A stretch of 64,000 bases of DNA from Cymbomonas tetramitiformis (taxonomy: Eukaryota; Chlorophyta; Pyramimonadophyceae; Pyramimonadales; Pyramimonadaceae), in contig LGRX02015975.1 of the NCBI GenBank assembly GCA_001247695.2, positions 1 through 64,000 on the forward strand. The letters run 5' to 3'. The notes under the pieces are model-generated. The model ran no database searches, was not told the origin of the DNA, and saw only the letters and a program-made list of their open reading frames with translations. Below, in pieces: positions 34,101-46,100 of the stretch (position 1 is its first letter; each line of letters starts with the position of its first letter). A program made the position numbers and the translations under genes.

Positions 34101-37100
34101 GGCCACCTGGTCCTTCCCTTCCTTGAAGTCCCTCAGCACCGCATCTTTCTCGTCGGATCCCATCTGCCCGTGCATCAACGCACACTTCAGGCCCTTTAGC
34201 TCGTTCTCTTCGAGCCTGCCCACATCCCGCACCCCACATTCCCCGCGCTGCCCCCCATCTTGGCCCTGCCACCCCCTCCTGTACCTTCATGGTCCGTGCG
34301 GCATCTACATGGCATACAATAGCTCCTTCGACGCCTAAGCTGGCAGGGCCCTCATGACACAACTCATGCACACAAAACTGGGAAGCTTGTGAGGCGGCCC
34401 GCGCCACGCCCATCGCTCGGCCTTCCCCCTCCCCTTTCCCATCCCGTGCCGAGGGAGACCGAGCGGCACAGAAGAGCGAGACTCGGTAAAACACTCTTAG
34501 TAGTGTTGGGTGCCTGTCACGGGCAGTGCGCTTGCTTTGCGTCACATCGGCGGACAAAGTCAATCCGAGCATGCGCCCTTCACAACTAATTGAAACACAC
34601 AGACTTAGGGTAGATGATAGCACCGCCTGTATCAGTAAAATGCAAAGGCTTTAGCTGGGGTTCATACTGGTGACATGTGAGGGCTTTAGCTGGGGTTCAT
34701 ACTGGTGACATGTGAGGGCTTTAGCTGGGGTTCATACTGGTGACATATAGGGTATCTAGCGCTGGTCAGTGAGAAAACTGGCGACAAGTTATGCAGTCAG
34801 GTTGAAACTAGAATGGCACACTCCTGCAATTTAATTCTCCTCCACTCGAGGATTACACTTTTCAGCACATATGTGCACCCGGAAAGAAAGGATTTCGCTC
34901 CTGCCACACATCTACGACGTACGACAAGCCGCAGTTCCGACTCGTGGTGTTCGTTGATGCTTCCTGCACCGGAAGTGGCAGTGCCATCTTCAAGTACTCC
35001 ACATGCAAGACGGAATCCCCTCCTATTCCTACCAGGCGGAATATACTCTCACCCGTCATCTTGGACACCCGCGCTCATCATTTCATCACACGCCCTCGAG
35101 TTTGAATAAATGAGAGACTCGTCATGTATCACAAGTTCTTTTCATAAAAAAAGGATGAAGACTTGCGATGGCACACAAGAAGTCATACTGCCCATGACAG
35201 TCACCCAACGCTATCAGGACCGTTTCCATTCTCACTAATAGCAGGAGTACGTGGACAGGGGATGGATTGGGGATGAGGGATGACCATGCTGGAATGAGAA
35301 AGTGGAACAAGACGCGGACGCCTATAGCAAGTGGTGAGCGCAACACACGGAAACACTTACCGTTGCTTGGTCTTCACCACATCTGCCACGTCGCTCATGG
35401 AGCAGGCCTCCGAGGATTCGACGAGGGGGCAGATTATGTAAGCTCGGCCACCATCACTCACCTGTTGCTTCACCTTCTCGTAGACCATCGCCCTCGCCTC
35501 ACTGGTGCAACGCCCCCGCCCCTTCAGCAATCCTTGGCCACACCATCCTCGCCGCACTGCCGCAACACTGCCGTCTCGCTGCTACGATGGCCCTGTGCCC
35601 CTCTCTCCACCGCTCGGCCCCTTCACATGGCTTCATGCCCCCGTGACTGCTCTCTCCAACTTTCACTAAGCAATGTTTGAACCATTTTCAGACAATCTTC
35701 CTGTTACACCTAAGCTACCCCCCTCTGCCCTACCTTCATACCAGTAGCGGCCGATGTCCCCGGATCTGCAACAACACGGGCGCTTCGGGCTCGAGCTCAA
35801 TGGCGAGGTGACCGCATGTGGCGCGGACCACGAGGATGCCAGGCTCAACATGGGCGTGAATGCTGACAGACCACGCTGCATACATCCCTATGGTCGAGCA
35901 CCCAGGTAGATAGCTTATAGATGGGGAATACGAATCCAAACCTAGAGTGATCCCCAGAACTTGACTCGATCCCCAACCCTACACCCTGTTGCATGGCAAA
36001 GCACACTGGTTGGCGTTGGAAAGATTGAAAAAACCTCAGATTGAAATCCCGGAACCCTGCGGCATACATCCGTTTGGCGATGCACATCGATGGGTAAAAA
36101 TAAGTTGATGACAGGGCGTGGACGATAGGACATTGTCATAAGCAGGCGGATGACAGCACGCGGTGAATAACAGCCAGAATGTGAAAGAGCGGATATCAGG
36201 AAACGGATGACGGGATGCGGATGCCCTCACAGAGGACGCAGCGGGGCGGATGACAGAGCATCGGTCACATGAAACTGAGGGAAAGGCACGGATGACAAGG
36301 CATTGCCAACAAGATGCAGATTACAGGGATCCACGTCAGCGAGCCTGGGCACCTGTTCGGCCCGGCAGCGAACTTGACGAAGGTGTCGACCCGTTTGCGG
36401 CCAGGGGGACTCGAGTCGATCGCGCTCAGCGCATATAGCCCTGTGCGCGCCCCCACCAATCCCCTCTCTCCCCCTGAAATACCACACGCCCTTGCACACA
36501 AAAGGTGGCCCAGGACATATCTCAAAAGGGTGCGTGGCGTGTCCTTGACGTGTGACCCCTATTAGGGATCGCCTCTCGAAGTCGATGCTACTGTGATGTG
36601 ATCGATCACATCCCGGCAACAAGATGTATGCCCCATTGCATGCTAGCTGTCGTGGCGCTATCGCCTTTTTGCATTGGAATATGCAAGTGAACTTTTACAT
36701 CTATAGCTAATTCGAGCTTGGCCGAAAAACGATCACGGAAATATACATATGATTAAAAATGTATTTTTCACCCGAAGTCAAAAGGAGGCAGAGAGTGCGC
36801 CATGCTACACCATAGCAATGTTGCGGGGGATGGGAGGCAGAGCGTGCGCCATGCTACACCATAGCAATGGTGCGGGGGATGGGAGGCAGAGCGTGCGCCA
36901 TGCTACACCATAGCAATGATGCGGGGGATGGGAGGCAGAGCGTGCACCATACTGCACCATGGCCACGGTGCGGGGGATAGGCGTTGCGCTCATGGCCAGA
37001 ATATGGGGCGCCGCAGCGCTGTCCTTAACCATGGCGGCGCGCTGCCTCACCCCGAAGCGGTGCTGCTCGTCGATCACTGTCGCATCCCCCCCCCCTTCCA

Positions 37101-40100
37101 CCCCACATCGCTGCATATTCCACATCTTCCCCAATGCCCTTGTGCCCAGGCTGGAACACCGCTCGAGGCGGAACTGGCTCGCTAGTTGCGCATTCTCCCT
37201 TCCATATAATCACGGCAGACGCGAAGGGGGCTCCATGCACTCGTTGCGCGGCCGCTCACAAGATCCTGCGGAGCTTCCGGGGCGAGTAGGGCGCTTGCTG
37301 CCCGCTAACTCGGCTCTGCACGTCCATTGGAGCTCGCGTGCGCCCTCCTGGTGGGGGTTTGGGCGCATTGCGGATGGTGCCCGAACCGGCGAGGCCGAGG
37401 CGGTGGAACTGCACAGAGTCTTGCAGCAAGGCGTGGGTACCAATCACCACATGCACGCGCCCCAGCTCCAGGCCACTCCGGATCTCCTTCCTGCTCGCAC
37501 ACCCCTCCCCGCAACAGTCAATTTGCACCGTTGGGTGCCTTGAGCCCGAGCCGCCGCTCGTGGCTGAAGTCATGCACGGAGTCCCTCCATCGGCGACTCT
37601 GCCACTCCGGGCCTCAAGCCGATCACGCGCAGGCGGGCACAGGGAAACACCACGCCGACTTCCTCGTTCCAGCGAACGCTGACGCGAATGCTCCCCATGC
37701 GACCACACCTTCCCGAGGTCAGCACCACCGAGGGGCGAGGCGCCGGCAGATAGGGCGCGGGAGCACCTTTTCGACTCCCGCGTAGACCCCGTCAGAATCT
37801 CCACTCTCACCTACATCGCGGGAACCCCTCCCCGCGCCCCCCTCCACCCTCCCTCACCTGCCTGGGCGTGCACAACTGTTTCGGCAGCCTAACGCCACAT
37901 GGCAAGCCGCCAAGCACAGGCTTCATCAGCGCGCGGGAAATTGCAACCTCCGCCTGCAAAGCAGTGCGCCCTCTGCCGCGTTCCTAACTCAAGATGGCCT
38001 TGCCCATGCCTACAGACAGGAGAATGTAGACAACTCGCATCCCCCAAGCCCTCTATCCACATAGTCAATATCCACACATCCCTTGGAGGTATATACATTG
38101 TGGCCTCCACCTCCCTCCCGTGCTCCCAGGTCCAAGGGTGCCCCCCGCACAAACCGCCCCTCCCACGCGCCGCTATGCATGTGCACATATCAGGGGACTC
38201 CCCACATCAGCGGGCAGTTACCTCCCCGATCCTTGGCTGCTTGCCTCTGCAGCATCCCCCCTGTAATGTGTGGCCATGTGTTGCCAACACCTATCCGAAG
38301 AACCCCCCACCCCCCCCCACCCCCCACTTTCTTCGATGCGCTCAATCCTATCCTGCCACGTCATGATGGAGGGGCGATCTACAGCGCCTCGCAAGGAGAG
38401 CACACGCGCGGCTCGGCCAGCGCTTCCCCTGCCCGCCCGACCCAGCGCACGGCGCTGCAGCAACCATAGAGTGGCGGTGTTTAAGCAGGCGCAAGGGGCA
38501 AACCTCTGTGGGCGCGATGACCGCGCCTTGCCAGCCTGATCCGACGGCTGCCAACAAAGCTAGGAAGGCTACCACCGTCTTGCCGCTGCCTACGTCGCCC
38601 TGGAAGGGCCAGCAGATACGGGGGGCAAGAGGTGGGGTCAGTATATGCGCCGAGATTCCAATGGGACACACTAGCACCTGATATGACCTGCTGCTAGGAG
38701 GCCCCCCTGACTCTGAGAGCATGCCAAGGACCCGGCGCAGCGCATGCCCCCGGATGGCGAGGACCCGGCGCAGCGCATGCCCCCGGATGGCGAGGACCCG
38801 GCGCAGCGCATGCCTCCGGATGCCGAGGACCCGGCGCCGTCGGCCCAGAGCAAGAGCACAGGGAAGCAAGCAATAAGATGGGTGACCTGGCGCGCGCTGA
38901 CGGTTCGATGGGTGATCGGACGCGCGCTGACGGTTCGATAGGCGACCCAGCGCGCGCTGACGGTTCCATGGGTGAACCGATGCGAGCCATTGTCGAAGTC
39001 AAGGCGAGATGCAGAATGCTGGGATGGGGGTCTGGGGCGTGCACCTGCATCAGGCGCAACATGGGCTGCGGCCCCGCCATGTCCGCCAGGATCTCCTTCA
39101 GCGCGCGGTCCTGCGCCCCCGTCAAGTCGAACCCCACCTTGCCGCGCACCGAGTCCATCAGCGCCGTGCCTGACCTCTCCCCTCCCTCCCCATTCCCCCC
39201 ACGCCGCCTCCGACTCGTTGAAGCTCCAGGCGGCGGTGTGTGTGGCTCGGCACGCTCGGTGGGAGGCAACTGGCAGCCACCTTGTTCCCTCACAGAACTC
39301 GCAGTCACCGCCTACGTGGCATCTTGTGATCCCGAATCACCCACATTAGCCACGAAGCAGGACCTGGTGAACTCAGACCTGCTGACATGATCAGTTGTGC
39401 CATGAGGTCCGTGAGGTTATCTTTATGAAATGGTTATGAAATGCCTTCTGTCGCTTGCTTCAGCCTGTCTATGAGTATCGCTTTTGTGAGTCTCTTGTTT
39501 GCAGGTGACTCGAGAATTTCCCTTGCTTTCTCTACCTGTTCAGGCATACGTGGAAGCGTCGTGAAGAATCCTGATCCAGCACGGCGATGTTATATGCATA
39601 CTAGGGATATGGGTTCGTGTCCGCCGAAATTTGGATGACAGTGACATGTCCATATTCGGGCGATGTTGTATGCATACTTGAGATATGGGTTCGTACACAG
39701 ATTAATCAATTTTTGCTTAACCCACATCCCTAGTATGCATATAACATCGCCGTGCTGGATCAGGATTCTTCACGACGCTTCCACGTATGCCTGAACAGGT
39801 AGAGAAAGCAAGGAAAATTCTCGAGTCACCTGCCAACAAGAGACTCACAAAAGCGATACTCATAGACAGGCTGAAGCAAGCGACAGAAGGCATTTCATAA
39901 CCATTTCATAAAGATAACCTCACGGACCTCATTGCACAACTGATCATGTCAGCAGGTCTGAGTTGCGGGGGGGTACACGATGCACGTTTACTCTCAGGCC
40001 TAAAAGAATTCAGACGTTAACCCATGGAGTAAGTCTGCCGGCAAACATCATGACGGGGTTTAATCCAACACCTGTGACGCATATGCTTTCATGGCCTGCG

Positions 40101-43100
40101 CACGCAGTAATTCTCCAGGAGCTTGTGCCGATACCGTAACAGACCCAGCTGCAGCCGCGCACCCAGCGCCCCACCACCCGCCCTTCCCACCATAAATTTG
40201 CCCATTCCCCTTGGGTCACACATCTTGCTACCGCCAGGCGATGAGCTGCCAGCGATGAGGGGGCATAGGAGAGGCTGTTGGCAGGGCAGGCTGGCAGGCA
40301 GGGCTCAACAATGAGCTGCCAGCGATGAGGGGGGCATAGAGAGGCTGTTGGCAGGGCAGGCTGCAGGCAGGGCTCGACGAAAGGACCCTGGTGTCTCCGG
40401 ACCTGAAGGAAGAGGAGCTCATCGAAGGCCAAGCGCCGCCGCGCGTTCACGATGGTCGCTTCACTTGACGGGCAGTGGATATCCCGGAGAGCCACCTGTG
40501 TGCAGCGTCCAGCGTCCAAAGCCCTTCATGTGTGATGGCTTGTCACATATGTCACACAAGTCCCCGTCACGTCCCGCTTCACCTTTATGCACCAGTGCCC
40601 ATCTCTGCACCTGCCTCATTCGCGACCGCCACGACATCCGTGATGGGGCGGTTTGCTACCCGGATTTGCTCTAGGCCATTGCAGCAGTGTAACCAGTGCC
40701 GTCCGCCGCCCTAAATTTCGATCCGGCGCTGCCCCACAGCATCTCCGCAGCATCTCCGCAGCATCTCAGCCATCAAGAGCAAAGAGGGTCAGGCTGCGGA
40801 GCTCGATCGAGATGAGGTGCAACCGATGGCCGAGGTCACAGCACGGTGAGACTGGCGCATCCTTTGAGCATCAGTTGAGCATGCCTGGAGGGAGGGCAAG
40901 GCCAAGGCGCTCGTGGATGCTTGCGGGATGGGGTCCGCGAGTCGATGCACTGTTTGCAGCGCTGCCGGTATCAGCTTCTCCTGCAAGTCACCGCCTCTCC
41001 CGCCCTCCTCAAGGTGCCCGGAGCGCGTTCAGTTTAATGCATATCTATTGGACCAGAGTGGCTGGATTCGAGCGCTCCCTTCATCGGGCGGCCGATCAGC
41101 ATTGGGCAGGCCTTTCCACCTGGAAGTCTTCAGCTTTGATCTTCTTCCTCGAGGAGTACCACGCCTTGACCTGGCAGCGGCACGCCCAGTGCCGCCTCTC
41201 AATGTGGCAACAATTGGTGCCTCCTCCTATAGCACAGATCTGGCTCCGACGCCTGCCTTGATGGTGCTGTCCACAGTGCGGATGCTGCCAACACAAGCTA
41301 GCATGCGGCAACTACCGGTGGCCATGCATGTGGCGCTGTCATGCACCATGGGAGCATTATGACCTGAGTATCGAGGCAGTCGCCCTCCTCATGCAGTTTA
41401 AGGATGTACTGGTACTCCAATTCCCACACAGGGAGTTTGCTGCTCCCCACGTGCCCCCTTCCACCCCTCATGACCACTTTAGCGCCACACACCCGCAGGC
41501 GTCCTGAATGGCGGTACAAAGGGCGGAAGGAAACCGACCGGGAGCTGACACCCCAACAGTCGCATGCTGCGGTAGGCAACCAGCCCCCCCTCCAACGCAC
41601 CCCAAAAGCAACACACTGAATGGCATGAGACAAACGCCAGCCCACCATCATCCCAGTGGATGTGAGAAGCAAATCAGGAGCAGGGCGGGGCCGTGACAAG
41701 ATACCACCAACTCATACATGTTCCCACCCAGATGCAAATCTGCATGGAAAGATGATAGGATGTGACCGATCATCGCCGAACAATAGTTGGTCCCAGGGTT
41801 ACGGAGTAAGCGGAGCCTGCTGGCATGCCCCCCAGTGGCTCACGGTCGATGGATGGGACGCCAAAATCAACAAACACTGAACATTCAGCACAAGGCAGCA
41901 GTGCGATGGCGGTGCGGATGCAGAGGGGCTCGGGTGGCTCAGCGAGGCTTAGGGGGTCCCATTCTTCACTGGTGAGCTCCGGAGAATCCGGATAAGTGTC
42001 CCGAAGTGAGTGCTGGATTTTTTGATCCCCGGCGTGGGTACATAGTGCAGTCTTCTGTGGCTACGGGGTGCCAAAGGAGTCGCAAGGATAAGCATACACA
42101 CACTGAACGGCATGAGATCGGCCAGCAAAAGCCAACCCACCATCATCCCAGTGGATGTGAGAAGCAAATCAAGAGCAGGGCGGGGCCGTGACAAGATACC
42201 ACAAACGCATACATATTCCCAACCCAAATGCAAAGCAGCATGGAAAGATGATACGATGTGACCGATCGTCGCCAAACAACTGTTGGTCTCTGGGTTACGG
42301 AGTAAGCGGACCCTGCTGGCATGCCCCCCAGTGGCTCCCGGTCGATGGATGGGACCTGTTGGTTCATGGTTATGTCATGAATGTAGTCACACCACACAGC
42401 ATGGACACCCCATGTCAAAAAAAGGGAAACATGCGGGCACCTAAGTGCTCCCCACAAAATTCAAGGGAAAACACAGAAGGTGTACATCACCACCTTCTGC
42501 CTCTCCTCGCAGCACGACAGACGAATCTACCGAGCTATCCAAGAGGCAGTGCCCGCCAGAATGGCCCCACAGGGATAACCGCCTCCCAAAACCCACTTCC
42601 ACCCGGCGGCCGTCCCCGTTCACAGCGATGCGCCAGTACTCATATCAAGGTCAAAGAACACAAGTCCCCCGGCATGTGTAATAACCATGAGCACTGAACA
42701 CGGAGAGGGAGCAAGCGTCAGACGAATTTAAGACACTCCCCAAAAGCGAGCCGTAGACGAATCCCCGACGCCCTCAGAGAGGCAGTACCCGTCAGAAGGG
42801 TACCATAGGGACAGCCACATCCCATCATCCAAATCATTCCAGTGGCCGTCCCCATGACAACGAGATGCCAGTACCCCATAAAGTGGGCGTCGATCACCAG
42901 TCCCCCGGCAGGTGAAAAAGCCCCAAGGCACTGGACATAAATAGAGCCAGCCGCAGACGAATCCCCGACGCCCTCAAAGAGGCAGTACCCGCCAGAAGGG
43001 TACCACAGGGACAGCCACATCCCATCATCCAAATCATTCCAGTGGCCGTCCCCGTTAACAACGAGATGCCAGTACCCCATAAAGTGGCTGTCAACCACCA

Positions 43101-46100
43101 GTCCCCCGGCAGGTGAAAAAGCCCCAAGGCACTGGACATAAATAGAGCCAGCCGCAGACGAATCCCCGACGCCCTCAAAGAGGCAGTACCCGTCAGAAGG
43201 GTACCACAGGGACAGCCACATCCCATCATCCAAATCATTCCAGTGGCCGTCCCCGTAACAACGAGATGCCAGCACCCCATAACGTGGCTGTCAATCACCA
43301 GTCCCCCGGCAGGTGAAAAAGCCTCAAGGCACTGGACATAAATAGAGCCAGCCGCAGACGAATCCCCGACGCCCTCAAAGAGGCAGTACCCGTCAGAAGG
43401 GTACCACAGGGACAGCCACATCCCATCATCCAAATCATTCCAGTGGCCGTCCCCGTAAACAACGAGATGCCAGCACCCCATAACGTGGCTGTCAATCACC
43501 AGTCCCCCGGCAGGTGAAAAAGCCTCAAGGCACTGGACATAAATAGAGCCAGCCGCAGACGAATCCCCGACGTCCTCAAAGAGGCAGTACCCGTCAGAAG
43601 GGTACCACAGGGACAGCCACAATCCCATCATCCAAAGCACCCAAGTGGCCATTCCCGTTAACAGCGAGATGCCACAACCCTATGGCGAGACGTATTCCCG
43701 GTCAGCTACGATGGCCCGAACTCCCACCCATTCGGACCTGGCACAATGACACCGTCACGTAAGTCCCCCAGCTTACGCCTGACGCGCGAGATCCAGCAAC
43801 CTGGACCTCGTCTATCACACAGACCGGGCCTCTCCACCATAAAGCACCGAAAAAAGCCCCACAAACGCCTGCTGTGGTAACCCTTTTGTGTCATCCTGTG
43901 GAAAACACGAGCTATGTTGTAAACAAAGTCTTGCCAAAGGACACATCTCTCAGCGAACCGATGCAGTTGGCTCGTGACAATCCCATACTTAGCTTTGTCG
44001 GCCAAGTACGAGTCATGTGCAGGGTACCTAATGACCTGGATGTCAGCATATTGTGCATCCAGTCGCTTGTCATATATGGCAGTCATAAGGCCTCTGCGCC
44101 TATTTTGCTTGATGAGTATGTCCATGTAAGGGACACGCACACCCGCATGTGCCAAAGAAAGACTCAAAATGTGTTTGGGATAAATCCCTGCAGTGCCGGA
44201 TTCGTTCAGATATAGATAGTCTTCCATATCTGGAATACTACTAATTGAACGCCAACAAGCCATCAATGTATCAAGGATAAGCATACACACACATTCTTCA
44301 CGAGTGAGGTCCGGAGATTCCGGATAAGTGTCCCGAAGTGTGTGCTGAATCCTTTGATCCCCGGCGTGGGTACACAGTGCAGCCGGTCTTCTGCGGCTAC
44401 GGGGTGCCAAAGGAGTCGGTACAAGGATAAGCATCCACACACAGGCAAACCAAACCCCGAAGCAACGGACTGTGGCGCATCCCAATCCCTTGGCATCGCG
44501 TGCTCTGCTTTCCACAGCAAGGCGTGTGTCCTCCAAGGGCAACGGCACCCTCCAAGTGCGCCCTCGTCCGACCATTCATTTAAGCACAGGGTGGGCGGGA
44601 AAGGGGGTGCAAACTCAGGGGCGCCAGCATCCGCCAACTTCTTGAGGCAACCGTACACAGTGACGTACTGGCCCATGTACTTCGAGGCCTCCTTCCGTGC
44701 AGCTCCAATCACGAACTGCGGCCCCGGGCCGACCGCACCGACTGAACTGCAGCCACAGGCCACTTCCCCCAGTGTGTTGCACCCCCTCTGAGCGCTCACC
44801 ACAGAGCCACTTCACGGGCTCAGAATTCCGGAGTACGTGAGCCAATGAGCAGCGCGGCATCTGGACAGAGATCTAACGTCGCTGCTCCCCTGCGACTCAC
44901 CGCATACTTCTTGAGCTCCAACTGGGCCTGTTGGCTATGAGGATAGAGTGGACCCTCCGGGCTGGACGCGCCCACGTCGATTCTCAGCATTGTCAGAGCA
45001 TTTCCCCTACCGCCGACGCCGTACGCCTTAGACACATACCCCTGTCACAGTGGGATGCCCACCCCCCCACCCCGCCTTCAGGCGCTTAGTGGGAACGTAA
45101 GAAAGCCACAACCACCGCCAAAGGGAGGAGCGAGGAGTGCGGAGTGTGGAGGGCATGTGAGGCTCCCAAATGCTTGCCGCGCTTTAGGAGTATAAACGTT
45201 TTTGTGTTTCTAATCCAACGCTGCCGGATGTGGATCTCAGCTTGAAGCATAAAAGCCCTCTCAGGAACGAGCCACACAATTATGAAAACAGCGAGCTCCG
45301 CCTAACCACTGCAGCGACACTGAGGATCCGATCACTGTGCGCTGAGACTCACCCCAGCGGCTTGAGGGAAGGTTTCCTGAGTAGTTTCCAAAAAAACCCT
45401 AATTTACATTTCTAAAACCCGAAATGGGCGTTTTAGGGTTTTAGAATTCAATCGGGCGCTTCCGATCCTGACCCGCCGCTCCTCCTCCGCCTCTCAAGAG
45501 GGGGCCAGGGAAGCACCTTGGTGACGAAGTGGGTCCCCGGCTGCAGCTCCACGGATCCCCAGGGGCTGTACTCCTTATACTCCTTCGGGAAGTTGCCCAG
45601 CAACAGCTTCCGGAGTGTGTCCACGCCGTCCTTTTTCAGTGCATTTTTCTGCCCGTGCCAACCCCTATCCCTGTTAGACTAAGAAAGCCACCACCGTGCA
45701 CGGACCGCGCACGTCTGGCGCCCCCCCAACACGCCCCAACCTCCTTTCCCGCCTCTGCGGCACCCCACGGCTACCGGCAGTGACCGTGAACGCATACCCT
45801 GTGCGCCACAACATCGCACTCTGGCAGGTGGCGCCCCTCAAACCCTGCAGGACGCCACCACAGCATCTACGCTATCAGCAGCCGTCTGCCAACGGTCACG
45901 GCGGCCACCCGGAAGCGGAGGTCACGGCGGCCACCCGGAAGCGCAGGTCACGGCGGCCACCCGGAAGCGCAGGTCACGGCGCCACCCGGAAGCGGAGGTC
46001 ACGGTCAAGCGAACACCCGCAGGTCACGGCGGCCACCCGGAGCGCAGGTCACGGCGGCCACCCGGAAGCGGAGGTCACGGCGGGCCACCCGGAAGCGGAG

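Larger units (their letters stand above)
31127..39169 (-). other. RecG helicase core and C-terminal TRG region
   Basis: Motifs in order: [15 protein letters not shown] (39045-39169); motif [15 protein letters not shown] and APTE (38504-38599); VEILTGST (37709-37810); [12 protein letters not shown] (37387-37486); motif [12 protein letters not shown] and motif [15 protein letters not shown] (36948-37076); [16 protein letters not shown] (36353-36440); [16 protein letters not shown] (35361-35501); motif [17 protein letters not shown] (34107-34215); motif [17 protein letters not shown] and [12 protein letters not shown] (33717-33821); motif [10 protein letters not shown] (32835-32934); [19 protein letters not shown] (32328-32437), the motif of the translocation hairpin; and [20 protein letters not shown] with the TGA (31127-31234). 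Joins are phase-consistent throughout 38599-31127. All superfamily 2 motifs are intact. Confidence 0.9.
41600..44540 (-). mobile_element. Retroelement with RT C-terminal remnant, 201-bp repeats and repeated terminal block
   Basis: Minus-strand element inside a RecG intron. Order in its own direction: a terminal block (about 44440-44280, with CACGCCGGGGATCAAAG and CGGGACACTTATCCGGA), the reverse-transcriptase remnant (44240-43706), five units of about 201 bp (43652-42720), a diverged unit, the 3' unit (42450-42110), the same terminal block again (42100-41948) and another partial 3' unit (41880-41620). The block at both ends resembles the terminal repeats of LTR or Penelope-like elements more than a plain LINE. 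A truncated relative lies at 12390-14706. No integrase, endonuclease or full polymerase domain is visible. Confidence 0.7.

Noticed and set aside
45395..45446. Interstitial telomere tract
   Set aside because: Only one or two TTTTAGGG-like units, not an array; kept only as a low-confidence note.
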